DNA of 64,000 nucleotides from Desulfuromonas acetexigens (lineage in GTDB: Bacteria > Desulfobacterota > Desulfuromonadia > Desulfuromonadales > Trichloromonadaceae), in NCBI RefSeq assembly GCF_900111775.1, contig NZ_FOJJ01000039.1:1-64000 (forward strand), given 5' to 3'. Every line of letters starts with the position of its first letter. Position 1 is the stretch's first letter. Shown here in pieces: positions 52,784-63,215 of this stretch. The notes under the pieces are model-generated. The model made no database searches. It worked only from the letters and a program-made list of their open reading frames with translations, and was not told the DNA's origin. The position numbers and the translations under genes are program-made.

Positions 52784-54475
52784 ATGACCACGACCGCGAC
52801 CCCCGTCCCCAGCTTTATCCGCACCCTCATCAGCGACGATCTCGCCGCCGGCAAGAACGACGGCCGGGTGATTACCCGCTTCCCCCCCGAGCCCAACGGC
52901 TATTTGCATATCGGCCATGCCAAGTCGATCTGTCTCAACTTCGGCCTCGCCGCCGATTTCGGTGGACGCTGCCATCTGCGCATGGACGACACCAACCCCG
53001 AAAAGGAGAGCGTCGAATACGCCGAGGCGATCATGGATGCGGTGCGCTGGCTCGGCTTCGACTGGGGCGAGCATCTCTACTATGCTTCCGACTACTACGA
53101 GCGCCTCTACCAGTTCGCCGTCGAGCTGATCCGCGCCGGCAGGGCCTATGTCGACAGCCTGACCGCTGAGGAAGTGCGGGCGCAGCGCGGCACCCTCACC
53201 GAGCCAGGACAGGAGAGTCCCTACCGCAACCGCTCCGTCGAAGAGAACCTCGACCTTTTCGCGCGCATGCGCGCCGGGGAATTTCCCGACGGCGCCCATA
53301 CCCTGCGGGCCAAGATCGACATGGGGGCGGCCAATATCAACCTGCGCGACCCGGTCATGTACCGCATCCAGCGCGCCAGCCACTACCGTACCGGCGACGC
53401 CTGGTGCATTTACCCCATGTACGACTTCGCCCATCCCCTCTCCGACGCCGTCGAGGGGATCACCCACTCCATCTGCACCCTTGAATTTGAGGATCACCGC
53501 CCCCTCTACGACTGGTTTCTCGACCAGTTGCCGAAACTGCCCCATCCCCGGCAGATCGAGTTCGCCCGACTCAATCTCAGCTACACGGTGATGAGCAAGC
53601 GCAAGCTGCTCGAATTGGTCAAACTGGGGGACGTCACCGGCTGGGATGATCCGCGCATGCCGACGCTGGTGGGGATGCGCCGGCGCGGTTACCCGCCGAC
53701 GGCGATCCGGACCTTCTGCGAGCGCATCGGGGTCGGCAAGAGCGACAGCTGGATCGACCTGTCGGTGCTGGAGGACTGCGTCCGCGAAGAGTTGAACGAG
53801 ACGGCCCCCCGGGTGATGGCGGTGCTGCGCCCCTTGAAGGTGGTGATCGAAAACTATCCGGAAGATCAGGTGGAAGAGTTCGACGCCTCCAACCATCCAC
53901 AAAAGCCCGAGTTCGGCACGCGCAAGGTCCCCTTCTGCCGCGAACTCTACATCGAGCGCGACGATTTCATGGAGGATCCCCCGAAGAAATTCTTCCGCCT
54001 CGCTCCGGGACAGGAAGTGCGGCTGCGCTGCGCCTACTTCATCCGCTGCGAGTCGGTGGTGCGCGACCCGGAGAGCGGTGAAATCGTCGAGCTGCGCTGC
54101 AGCTACGATCCGGCAAGTCGGGGCGGCAGTGCTCCCGACGGGCGCAAGGTCAAGGGGACGATCCACTGGGTTTCCGCCCGCCATGCCGTCGCCGCCGAGG
54201 TGCGGGTCTACGAGCGGCTCTTCACCGCCGCCAACCCTGATACCGCCAAGGCCGCCGGCGGCACTTACCGCGACCTGCTCAACCCGAACTCCCTGGAGAT
54301 TCTCCGTGGCTGCCGGCTGGAACCGGCGTTGGCCGCGGCCGCCGTCGAGGCGCGCTACCAGTTTGAGCGGCTCGGCTATTACTGCCTGGACGCCGTCGAT
54401 TCGACGGCCGAGGCCCCGGTCTTCAACCAGATCGCGACCCTGCGCGATTCCTGGGCGAAGGCCGGACAGGTCTGA
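52784..54475 (+). CDS. glnS: glutaminyl-tRNA synthetase
   Basis: The 563-residue class I synthetase has [15 protein letters not shown] (HIGH motif, about 33-47), the [10 protein letters not shown] loop, a KMSKS-like VMSKRKL (about 270), and the two C-terminal beta-barrel domains typical of GlnRS. Length and the C-terminal barrels separate it from bacterial GluRS. The start at ATG 52784 has no clear ribosome site. It lies 58 bases after ispF and 48 before cysS on the same strand. Confidence 0.95.
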   Translation: MTTTATPVPSFIRTLISDDLAAGKNDGRVITRFPPEPNGYLHIGHAKSICLNFGLAADFGGRCHLRMDDTNPEKESVEYAEAIMDAVRWLGFDWGEHLYYASDYYERLYQFAVELIRAGRAYVDSLTAEEVRAQRGTLTEPGQESPYRNRSVEENLDLFARMRAGEFPDGAHTLRAKIDMGAANINLRDPVMYRIQRASHYRTGDAWCIYPMYDFAHPLSDAVEGITHSICTLEFEDHRPLYDWFLDQLPKLPHPRQIEFARLNLSYTVMSKRKLLELVKLGDVTGWDDPRMPTLVGMRRRGYPPTAIRTFCERIGVGKSDSWIDLSVLEDCVREELNETAPRVMAVLRPLKVVIENYPEDQVEEFDASNHPQKPEFGTRKVPFCRELYIERDDFMEDPPKKFFRLAPGQEVRLRCAYFIRCESVVRDPESGEIVELRCSYDPASRGGSAPDGRKVKGTIHWVSARHAVAAEVRVYERLFTAANPDTAKAAGGTYRDLLNPNSLEILRGCRLEPALAAAAVEARYQFERLGYYCLDAVDSTAEAPVFNQIATLRDSWAKAGQV

Positions 54476-54523
54476 CCCATTCCGGTCCCCGGCGACCGCT
54501 TCATCGCGAAGGAAAGGTGCTTC

Positions 54524-56002
<1,479 letters not shown>

Positions 56003-56026
56003 CTTCTTATGCCTTCCGAAGAAACA

Positions 56027-56057
56027 CACAAAACCCGGCTGAATGCCGGGTTTTGTG
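56027..56057 (+). terminator. hairpin terminator after cysS
   Basis: Perfect 13-bp stem CACAAAACCCGGC/GCCGGGTTTTGTG with a 5-base loop; the T-run (TTTT) is inside the stem. Confidence 0.75.
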
Positions 56058-56169
56058 CTGTTGACAGCAAAAAGCGTTCTATTGTATATATTTAATCATG
56101 CCGTTTCACTGAGGTTGTCCTCAACCTCCCCCTCCTTAACCCGCTTCCTTCTCGAAAAGATATCCGCCA

Positions 56170-56814
56170 ATGCCGCATTTGCTCTCCTTCTTCGACAAGG
56201 TCTGCCGTCGTCCGGTGCTTCTCATCCTTTGCATCGTTTTCCTCTTTTCGCTTCCCGCTCTCGGCCATGCCGAACTCTTGCGCCTGGCCGTGGTCGGGGT
56301 GAGCAACGCCACCGACGAGCCGGAATTCGGCAAACTGCTCATTGCCCAGGGGATCGCCCATCTGGTGGCGCAAGAGCTGTACGACACCGGCCGCTATGTG
56401 CCGGTGGAGGACAACGCGGAGATTTCCGGGCGGATCGAGGAGTTGGTAGCTCGGGCCGCGCTCTCTTCCGAGGCAACGGCGGATAGCGTTGACCGCGCCG
56501 CGTTAGGTTGCGATGCCGTGGCTTCGGCGCGCATCGTCAAGTTCGACAAGTCCCGCTTTCGGGGCTTCGCCGGCCCTTTTTCCAGCAGTAAGGTCAAGGT
56601 GGAGCTGACCGTGGAAGTTTCCGTGCGGGAAGGAGAAAATCCACCGCTAAAAGGCCAGGGAAGCGGCAGCGGCACGACCAAAGCGCGGGGCGTGCTCTTT
56701 CAGATTCGCGAAGATCAGGTCCATTTTGACCAGACCAGCGTCGGCCAGGCGACTCAGGAAGCCGTCGCCCAAGCCGTGGCCGGAATCATGAGTCAAAGGG
56801 GGGAGGGACAATGA
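56170..56814 (+). CDS. CsgG-like periplasmic/secreted protein
   Basis: The 214-residue protein has a long N-terminal signal sequence (about 1-34, ending GHA). A CsgG/penicillin-binding-protein-activator-like fold follows (LRLAVVGVSNATDEPEFG, then AQGIAHLVAQELYDTGRYVPVEDN). It lacks the lipobox of true CsgG and the full barrel-forming region, so a pore function is not established. Its stop overlaps the start of a second CsgG-like lipoprotein gene (ATGA at 56811-56814). The pair plus the downstream barrel may act together at the cell envelope. Confidence 0.7.
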   Translation: MPHLLSFFDKVCRRPVLLILCIVFLFSLPALGHAELLRLAVVGVSNATDEPEFGKLLIAQGIAHLVAQELYDTGRYVPVEDNAEISGRIEELVARAALSSEATADSVDRAALGCDAVASARIVKFDKSRFRGFAGPFSSSKVKVELTVEVSVREGENPPLKGQGSGSGTTKARGVLFQIREDQVHFDQTSVGQATQEAVAQAVAGIMSQRGEGQ

Positions 56815-57434
56815 GACGACTGATTTTATGGCTGATGCCGATCCTTTTTTGTGGACTTTTCTCCGGCTGCGCCACGACCTATGTGGAAGAAAAAGAACCC
56901 GCCAAGGCGACGTCGGATCAGGAGAGCTTTCCTCCCTATGACGGCCCCAAGACCGTGGTCGCCGTGTTGCCCCTCGGTCTTTCCGAACGGGCCGCGAAAG
57001 CCTATCCCCATCTGCTGGCCAAGGATGTCGGCCTCGGCATTCACAACCGGGTCATCGAAACCCTTTACGACACCAACCGCTTCCGCTTCGTCGAGGAAAA
57101 GCCCGAGGTGGTCAAGGATGTCCTCGACCGCCAATGGCTGAGCATGGCCGGCATGGTCGACCAGAGTACCGCTGTGGAGATGGGCAAGTTGCTCGGCGCA
57201 CAAAAGGTCATTTACGGCGAAGTTTATGATTTCGCCCAGGGGGGGGAGCAGGTCAGTGGCTTCTCCTCGCGCAGTAATTTCAATACCCGCATGGGCGTGC
57301 AGGTGCGCTGCGTCGATGTGGAAACCCTCGAATACGTTCCCGGCAGCGGCACGGGGCGTGGCGGCGACGTCGGCGAAGCGTCGGAGTCGGCGATCCGCGA
57401 AGCTGTGGCCGGTCTCATCCGGCGGCTGAAATAA
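56811..57434 (+). CDS. CsgG-like outer-membrane lipoprotein
   Basis: The 207-residue lipoprotein has its lipobox FSGC at C20. After a linker it has the CsgG-type core VVAVLPLGLSERAAKAYPHLLAKDVG..., a helix with NRVIETLYDTNRFRFVEEKPEV, and a late Gly-rich segment (SGTGRGGDVGEAS). It shares the layout of the gene before it, with the pair coupled by ATGA. It could be an envelope stress or assembly factor. No csgA/B-like curli subunit is nearby, so a curli role is unsupported. Confidence 0.72.
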   Translation: MRRLILWLMPILFCGLFSGCATTYVEEKEPAKATSDQESFPPYDGPKTVVAVLPLGLSERAAKAYPHLLAKDVGLGIHNRVIETLYDTNRFRFVEEKPEVVKDVLDRQWLSMAGMVDQSTAVEMGKLLGAQKVIYGEVYDFAQGGEQVSGFSSRSNFNTRMGVQVRCVDVETLEYVPGSGTGRGGDVGEASESAIREAVAGLIRRLK

Positions 57435-57473
57435 TCAGGAAACCGTCTTCCATCTTTTACCTCAGGAGGTCCT

Positions 57474-58577
57474 ATGAAAAAAGTGTTGGTCTTGCATCTG
57501 CTGCTCGTCGCATTTGTGACGGGGGTCTTTATCTCGCCGGCGGCAGCCTACACCGCCAACAACCTGGATGAGCTCGGTGCCATTTACGACGAGCATTTCG
57601 GTGAGGACTTCGGTGAGGTCGAAGTCAACGGGACATGGATTTATTGGGAAACTGACACGCTAACCGGTGAGTCGTGGATTATGATTGGGGACCAGTCCGC
57701 GCACATCGATATAAACGATCGTGAGGCGGTGATTCTGCTCGTTGCCCAGGAACTGGGCATTCCCCTGACCTCGGCCGGATCCCTCGATGAGCCGACCTCG
57801 GCCTCGGCGACGACCTCGCGCCTGGTCTTTACCGAACTGGTCGTCCCCACCGTGCAGACGACGACCGAGAAGAACCGTCAGGCGGCGCAGAAAGCCCAGG
57901 GCGCGGTGCGCACCTTCGGCGGATCGCTGCGCACCGAGTGGGTGGACAAGGCCGGTGATGAAAACGGTATGGTCAGCGGTTTCAATCTGGGACTGGCCTA
58001 CGACGTGGACAACTTTACCTTCGGCGTGATGCTCCCCTACGACTACTTCGATTTCGACAGTTTCAGCGCCAACCGTATCGGTTCCATCCTCTTCGGCCAG
58101 TACCACCTGAGCCTGACCGAGGAACTCGAAGCGACCTTCACCGCCAACCTCAACTACATGTTCACCGACGATTTTTTGCTTTTCGGTAAGGAAGACGATT
58201 TCAGTACTTTCGGCGGCGGTCTCAGCGCCGGGTTGCGTTACAGCCAGGAACTCTATGAACTCGGCTGCGGGGTTTCCTACCAGTACAATCAGGACGATGT
58301 CGATCTTGAGGACGACAGCCAGGATCTGGTCAAGCTCGGCGCCAACGTCGGCTATCGCGTCACCCCCGACCAGGTCGTCAACCTCTTCGGCACCTGGACC
58401 TACGATGCCACCAACTACAAATACGATTACGGCGACACCGATTACTTCGAAATCGGCACCGAATACCGCGCCAACTTCTCCGACACCTGGGCCCTCAACG
58501 TCGGCTACCGCAAGGTCGTCGATCTCGAAGACTACGATTCGGACATGGTCTACCTCGGCACGACCTGGCAGTTCTAG
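57474..58577 (+). CDS. outer-membrane beta-barrel protein (autotransporter-barrel-like)
   Basis: The 367-residue protein has a signal peptide of about 25 residues (ending SPAAA) and an N-terminal soluble region (about 26-145). From about 150 to the terminal phenylalanine, alternating beta strands rich in Tyr, Asp and Gly form a barrel of roughly 10-12 strands. The end (YLGTTWQF) is a barrel-assembly signal. AGGAGG precedes the ATG. It follows the two CsgG-like genes by 40 bases, so it is probably part of the same envelope operon. No specific family was recognised. Confidence 0.75.
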   Translation: MKKVLVLHLLLVAFVTGVFISPAAAYTANNLDELGAIYDEHFGEDFGEVEVNGTWIYWETDTLTGESWIMIGDQSAHIDINDREAVILLVAQELGIPLTSAGSLDEPTSASATTSRLVFTELVVPTVQTTTEKNRQAAQKAQGAVRTFGGSLRTEWVDKAGDENGMVSGFNLGLAYDVDNFTFGVMLPYDYFDFDSFSANRIGSILFGQYHLSLTEELEATFTANLNYMFTDDFLLFGKEDDFSTFGGGLSAGLRYSQELYELGCGVSYQYNQDDVDLEDDSQDLVKLGANVGYRVTPDQVVNLFGTWTYDATNYKYDYGDTDYFEIGTEYRANFSDTWALNVGYRKVVDLEDYDSDMVYLGTTWQF

Positions 58578-58597
58578 CCAAGGTTCTCCCACGAATG

Positions 58598-58626
58598 AAA
58601 AAGGCGGCCTGCGGGCCGCCTTTTTT
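58598..58626 (+). terminator. intrinsic terminator after the barrel gene
   Basis: AAAAAGGCGGCC-loop-GGCCGCCTTTTTT: 7-bp GC stem flanked by A5 and T6; it could work in both directions. Confidence 0.93.
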
Positions 58627-58667
58627 GTGGATGAGTGGGCAACTGCGTTTTGACCTCTCATGTAATT

Positions 58668-59789
58668 TCACAGCGCGTCCTCAATTGGCAACGAACCGCT
58701 AAATGTCACCTTCACCCAGTTCAGTATCGCGAGGTTGCGGATGGACGAGGCAATGGCATCATGTTTATCCGCGTTGTTCCAATGGCGTTTCCACTTGAGA
58801 ACGTAATCGTACACCTCCTGCTCACTGACTTTACCATTTGGGTTCAGTTTCTTGAGTTCTCGGACCGCATAAAAAACGGTGGTGACCTCCTCGGCCTGCT
58901 GCGTGCTCTTGATCCGACTGAATAGATCGACGGTTTTATTAATCTTTGGCAGGAAATCGCGGAATTCGTCAGCAAACTTCTCGCGGATCGCCGGATATTC
59001 CGGACCGATTTTCAGAGCGGTCATCTGTCCAAGCTGGATTTCATAAATAAGATTGGCATTGGCGAAGGTACTCAGCGCCGTTTTGACCTCATCCGAGAAA
59101 GGACCGTAACTGTTCTGTCGAAACTGGAACCCGGTCTTTATTCCCTGCTCGGTCATGGTGTAGCAAATTTTCTGGAAGATCGTCCGCCCTACCGGGTTGG
59201 CATAGGGCTGCCTTTCAAGCCGATACAGGACTTCGAGCAACGCGACCCATTCCGCTGTTAATTTGTGTTGCGCCCGTTTGTGTGCTTGTGCTTTTTCAAG
59301 AGACGCCGACTGTGACAGGAACTCTGTGGTCAATTGCTGACGAGGGGTTCCGAACGGCGCATAAATTTCAATGTCGATGTCAAGCGGGGAGAGCTTCTGG
59401 TACATGATCGGTCCGATGACGCTCCACTCCAGACCCCCGTTGCCGCACCCGAGAGGCGGAAACGCAATCGATTCGATTCCCCACTCACGATACTTCTCGG
59501 TGAAAATGTCCAACCCCCGGATAACGTCCTCGACCTTGGATGGCGAACGCCAATGGTCCTTGGTCGGGAAGTTCAGGATCGAGGTCCCGAACAGGTCGTC
59601 ATACAGATAGGGGTCACCGGGCTTGACCTGCTTGTCCGCGCAACGCCGGGCATAGTCGTCGAAAAGCTCGGGGTAACGCTTCTTGAACTCCAGCGCGACT
59701 CCCTTCCCCATGACGCCGACACAGTTCACCGTGTTGACCAGGGTGTGGGCCTTGCTCTCGAACAGGTTGCCGATGAGAATTTTAATCAT
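58668..59789 (-). CDS. darG: DarG-like macrodomain antitoxin (DNA ADP-ribosyl glycohydrolase)
   Basis: The 373-residue protein has an N-terminal macrodomain (about 1-155) with NTVNCVGVMGKGVALEFK and the PPLGCGNGGLEW loop, and a C-terminal ~210-residue domain like the DarT-inhibiting domain of DarG. It should remove ADP-ribose from thymidine in DNA. It follows darT by 9 bases, in the usual toxin-antitoxin order. Composition is lower in GC than the flanking genes, which suggests transfer. Confidence 0.92.
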   Translation of the reverse strand: MIKILIGNLFESKAHTLVNTVNCVGVMGKGVALEFKKRYPELFDDYARRCADKQVKPGDPYLYDDLFGTSILNFPTKDHWRSPSKVEDVIRGLDIFTEKYREWGIESIAFPPLGCGNGGLEWSVIGPIMYQKLSPLDIDIEIYAPFGTPRQQLTTEFLSQSASLEKAQAHKRAQHKLTAEWVALLEVLYRLERQPYANPVGRTIFQKICYTMTEQGIKTGFQFRQNSYGPFSDEVKTALSTFANANLIYEIQLGQMTALKIGPEYPAIREKFADEFRDFLPKINKTVDLFSRIKSTQQAEEVTTVFYAVRELKKLNPNGKVSEQEVYDYVLKWKRHWNNADKHDAIASSIRNLAILNWVKVTFSGSLPIEDAL

Positions 59790-59798
59790 GAGAACACC

Positions 59799-60386
59799 TC
59801 AGGCGAAAAACAGTTGCCGGTTTGTGGTAATAGGGCGATCGAAGCCGGTCTGACGTAGCTTTGCCTCGACGGCGGCATCGAACACATAGGCACCTATGAC
59901 CAAATCGGCTGGAACCCGGTGCGGAACCAGAACCTCGGCGCATTTGACCGACTTTCTGCGCCATTGTTCGAGCGGATCTTCGCTGGTCCAATATGTCGCG
60001 AAAATCAGATTGAAATCCAGTTCGCGTAGCCCTTCTGGCGACTTGAGGAAACGCACGTAGTCACTGGAAGCGTTCCGGTCGGCCAGGACAACGTCCGGCA
60101 AGGTCAGTACATGCTTGTCAACGCGCAAGACGCACAGGCTTGACGCTTCGTCCTTCCTCAGAAACAGCATCGGGTTACGGGCGCAAAAGTACAGATTGGC
60201 ATATTGATGCAGGTTCAGGCCGCCAGGCACCCGCCTCACGTCGCGGCGTTGCTGAATTTCCGCCAAGGCCACGGAGTCGTGTGGCAGTTTGGCCGCCTCT
60301 TCATGGGACAGGATACCATGCTTCATCACCGAAGGGATATTGACCAGAGGCATGATGCTGTGTAGTTCGGTTAAGCGGTGCGGCAT
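59799..60386 (-). CDS. darT: DarT-like DNA ADP-ribosyltransferase toxin
   Basis: The 195-residue DUF4433-family enzyme modifies thymidine in single-stranded DNA with ADP-ribose from NAD+. The N-terminal substrate region (SIMPLVNIPSVMKHGILS), the NAD-site YFCARNPM and the catalytic glutamate in KCAEVLVP are all present. It overlaps the upstream 108-residue gene by 16 bases. DarTG systems act as phage-defence toxin-antitoxin modules; here the toxin keeps its key motifs and looks active. Confidence 0.9.
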   Translation of the reverse strand: MPHRLTELHSIMPLVNIPSVMKHGILSHEEAAKLPHDSVALAEIQQRRDVRRVPGGLNLHQYANLYFCARNPMLFLRKDEASSLCVLRVDKHVLTLPDVVLADRNASSDYVRFLKSPEGLRELDFNLIFATYWTSEDPLEQWRRKSVKCAEVLVPHRVPADLVIGAYVFDAAVEAKLRQTGFDRPITTNRQLFFA

Positions 60387-60697
60387 GGTTCAACCCCTTG
60401 GGTGTTACCCAATACTTGCATCAACGCCGAACTCCGCCCGTTTAACTTGCCGTCGCGTATCCGTTCGAAGCAGTTGGAGTAATCCACCGGCGAAAGGAAG
60501 AAGAAGTCCCTACACGGTTTGCCTCCCGCCGGGATGGTCCCGTTCAATCGTTCGAAATGCGCCGTTCCGTCTGCCAGCGCGATTTCAGCCTCGGTCAGGG
60601 CGTGCTTGACGGCGGCGAGGGAGAAGTAGGCGCTTTGCCCCTTGAGGGCGGGGAGGATGTGGGTGAAGAGGAACGATTTTTTGGATATTTGGACCAT
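60371..60697 (-). CDS. unknown small protein in the darTG operon
   Basis: The 108-residue protein shows no family that I recognise. Features: a hydrophobic N-terminal half (FLFTHILPALKGQSAYFSL), a middle with mixed charge, and two cysteines in the second half. Its 3' end overlaps darT by 16 bases and it starts 6 bases after the 61-residue gene, so it is part of the same operon. It could be an accessory regulator or sensor of the DarTG module; this is inference from location. Confidence 0.6.
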   Translation of the reverse strand: MVQISKKSFLFTHILPALKGQSAYFSLAAVKHALTEAEIALADGTAHFERLNGTIPAGGKPCRDFFFLSPVDYSNCFERIRDGKLNGRSSALMQVLGNTQGVEPCRTA

Positions 60698-60703
60698 GGT
60701 ATT

Positions 60704-60889
60704 TTAATACTCCGCCAGCGCATCCAAACGAAACACCGCATCCGGCTCGTTCTTGCCCGTTTTTTCGTTGAACCGCAGCGTCATCCAGCGACCGGAGCCT
60801 TCCTTCATGACCATCAGCGGTTTGCGGTCGCGCTCCTCGATGATGCGGACCAGTTCTTCCTTGGAATAGCGTTCGTATTTGGAAGCCAT
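60704..60889 (-). CDS. unknown 61-residue protein, first gene of the darTG operon
   Basis: ATG 60889 gives a 61-residue charged protein. It has a helix MASKYERYSKEELVRIIEER and a beta-like segment (SGRWMTLRFNEKTGKNEPDA), ending DALAEY. No known domain was recognised; the fold might be a small regulator. Only a weak purine-rich stretch precedes the start. Together with the next gene it forms the front of a four-gene leftward unit ending in darG. Confidence 0.5.
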   Translation of the reverse strand: MASKYERYSKEELVRIIEERDRKPLMVMKEGSGRWMTLRFNEKTGKNEPDAVFRLDALAEY

Positions 60890-61037
60890 TGGGCCATTTC
60901 TCAAAACAGGATAAAGGATGGGTTGCCTTCGGTCTTTCGTCCCAAAGGTCGACAAGTGTCCTCCGTTCGGAGCCGCTCCACGATATAACACCGCGCCATT
61001 TTTGTAAATTATTCAACTACCCAGCCACTTAAGCATT

Positions 61038-61056
61038 CCCTCCCGTCAAGGGAGGG
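61038..61056. repeat. hairpin between darTG operon and uvrB
   Basis: CCCTCCC-GTCAA-GGGAGGG, 7 perfect GC-rich pairs in the divergent region, without U tract. Confidence 0.6.
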
Positions 61057-61080
61057 GGAATCTCCTATGGCGGTAGATTA

Positions 61081-61094
61081 GTGCTAATCAGCAC
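61081..61094 (+). promoter_or_regulatory. uvrB operator-like palindrome (GTGCTAATCAGCAC)
   Basis: Perfect 5-bp dyad around AATC, overlapping the -35 region of a promoter whose -10 would be TATAAA (61106-61111), with the ATG at 61120. An SOS (LexA-type) operator is the natural guess for uvrB, but it does not match the Geobacter LexA motif I recall. Confidence 0.35.
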
Positions 61095-61119
61095 GAACTT
61101 TATGGTATAAATTCATCCC

Positions 61120-63117
61120 ATGGCCCAATTCATCCTCAAATCCGATTACCAGCCCCGGGGCGATCAACCCCAGGCGATCAAGGAACTGGTCGAGGGCATC
61201 GCGCGTGGCGATAAGCATCAGGTGCTACTCGGCGTTACCGGCAGCGGCAAGACCTTCACTATGGCCAATGTCGTCGCCCAAGTCCAGCGGCCGACGCTGG
61301 TGCTGGCCCACAACAAGACCTTGGCCGCCCAGCTTTACGGCGAGTTCAAGGAGCTTTTCCCCGATAACGCCGTCGAATATTTCGTCAGCTACTACGACTA
61401 TTACCAGCCCGAAGCCTACGTCCCCTCGACCGACACCTACATCGAAAAAGACTCGGCGATCAACGAGGAGATCGACAAGCTGCGCCACAGCGCCACCCGC
61501 AGCCTGCTGTCGCGACGAGACGTGCTCATCGTCGCTTCGGTCTCCTGCATTTACGGTCTCGGCTCGCCGGAAGCCTACTTCGGTATGCTCGTCGCCCTGG
61601 CGGAGGGGCAGGAGCTCCCCCGCAACGACCTGCTCAAACGTCTGGTGGAGATCCAGTACCAGCGCAACGACGTCGATTTTCATCGCGGCACCTTCCGGGT
61701 GCGGGGGGACACGGTGGAGATCTTCCCCGCCTACGAGGAAAACCGGGCGATCCGCGTCGAGTTTTTCGGCGACGAAATCGAAGCGATCAGCGAGATCGAC
61801 CCGATTCGCGGCAAGGTCATCGACCGCATCGGCAAAACGACCATCTTTCCCGCCAGCCACTACGTGGCGACCCGCCCGACCCTGGAGCGGGCGATCAAGG
61901 AGATTCAGGACGAGCTGCTGGCGCGCATCCAGCACTTTCGCGCCAACAACCAGCTTTTAGAGGCCCAGCGCATCGAGCAGCGCACCCTCTTCGACATCGA
62001 GATGATGGAGGAGATGGGCTACTGCCAGGGGATCGAGAACTACTCGCGGCTGCTCGACGGCCGCCCCGCCGGTTCGCCGCCGGCGACGCTGTTCGACTAC
62101 TTCCCCGACGACGCCCTGCTCTTCATCGACGAGAGCCACGTTTCCGTCTCCCAGGTCGGCGCCATGTATCGCGGCGACCGGTCGCGCAAGGAAACCCTGG
62201 TCAATTACGGCTTCCGCCTGCCGTCGGCTCTGGACAACCGGCCGCTGACCTTCGAGGAGTTCGAGGCCAAGGGCATCCAGACCGTCTACGTCTCGGCAAC
62301 CCCGGCCGACTACGAGCTGCGGAAGGCCGAAGGGGTGGTGGTCGAACAGATCGTCCGCCCCACCGGCCTGGTCGACCCGCCCATCGAGGTGCGCCCGGCG
62401 ACGGAGCAGGTCGACGATCTCATCCACGAAATCCGGCTCGCCGTCGACAGGCAGGAGCGGGTGCTGGTCACCACCTTGACCAAGCGCATGGCCGAGGATC
62501 TCACCGGCTACTTGCAGGAACTCGGCATCAAGGTTCGCTACCTCCATTCGGACATCCACACCGTCGAGCGCATGGAGATCATCCGCGATCTGCGCCAGGG
62601 CAAGTTCGACGTGCTCATCGGCATCAACTTGCTGCGCGAGGGGCTCGACCTTCCCGAGGTGGCGTTGGTGACGATCCTCGACGCCGATAAGGAAGGTTTT
62701 CTGCGCAGTGCCCGCTCCCTCATCCAGACCTGCGGCCGCGCCGCCCGTAACGTCAACGGCCGGGTGATCATGTACGCCGACCGGGTCACCAAGTCGATGC
62801 AGGCCTGCCTCGACGAAACCGCCCGGCGCCGCGCCACCCAGCTTGCCTACAACGCCGAGCACGGCATTACCCCGGAGACGGTCAAGAAGAGCCTGCGCAC
62901 CATCCTTGAAGATATCGCCGAGAAGGATTATGTGGAACTGCCGAAGGTGGCGGAGGAGTTCGAGGAGTACGGCGGTCCCGAGAAGCTGAAAAAGGAGATC
63001 AACCGAATGAAGAAGGCGATGCTCGCCGCCGCCGCCGATCTCGATTTCGAGAAGGCCGCCGAGCTGCGGGACCGGATGCTGGCGCTGGAAAAGCGGGAGT
63101 TGCAGTTGCGGGACTAA
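61120..63117 (+). CDS. uvrB: excinuclease ABC subunit UvrB
   Basis: The 665-residue DNA-damage recognition helicase-like subunit has Walker A GVTGSGKT (about 39-46), the beta-hairpin with [21 protein letters not shown]-type sequence (about 90-110), DEAD-like LFIDESHV (about 333), motifs V/VI ([28 protein letters not shown]) and a C-terminal UVR domain (about 622-655) that binds UvrC. Length is normal. The start ATG has a short leader behind a -10 TATAAA. Confidence 0.97.
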   Translation: MAQFILKSDYQPRGDQPQAIKELVEGIARGDKHQVLLGVTGSGKTFTMANVVAQVQRPTLVLAHNKTLAAQLYGEFKELFPDNAVEYFVSYYDYYQPEAYVPSTDTYIEKDSAINEEIDKLRHSATRSLLSRRDVLIVASVSCIYGLGSPEAYFGMLVALAEGQELPRNDLLKRLVEIQYQRNDVDFHRGTFRVRGDTVEIFPAYEENRAIRVEFFGDEIEAISEIDPIRGKVIDRIGKTTIFPASHYVATRPTLERAIKEIQDELLARIQHFRANNQLLEAQRIEQRTLFDIEMMEEMGYCQGIENYSRLLDGRPAGSPPATLFDYFPDDALLFIDESHVSVSQVGAMYRGDRSRKETLVNYGFRLPSALDNRPLTFEEFEAKGIQTVYVSATPADYELRKAEGVVVEQIVRPTGLVDPPIEVRPATEQVDDLIHEIRLAVDRQERVLVTTLTKRMAEDLTGYLQELGIKVRYLHSDIHTVERMEIIRDLRQGKFDVLIGINLLREGLDLPEVALVTILDADKEGFLRSARSLIQTCGRAARNVNGRVIMYADRVTKSMQACLDETARRRATQLAYNAEHGITPETVKKSLRTILEDIAEKDYVELPKVAEEFEEYGGPEKLKKEINRMKKAMLAAAADLDFEKAAELRDRMLALEKRELQLRD

Positions 63118-63146
63118 GAAAATGGGGGGCGGCCGGGGGCAATAAA

Positions 63147-63190
63147 AAGCAGGGGGGATTTTCCGTAACGCTGGAAAATCCCCCCTGCTT
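63147..63190. terminator. bidirectional terminator between uvrB and the chemoreceptor
   Basis: AAAGCAGGGGGGATTTTCC and its complement around an 8-base loop: perfect pairing of some 18 bp, with A and T tracts at the ends. Confidence 0.93.
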
Positions 63191-63215
63191 TGTTTCAGAT
63201 TGCCGACCGGGCGGC

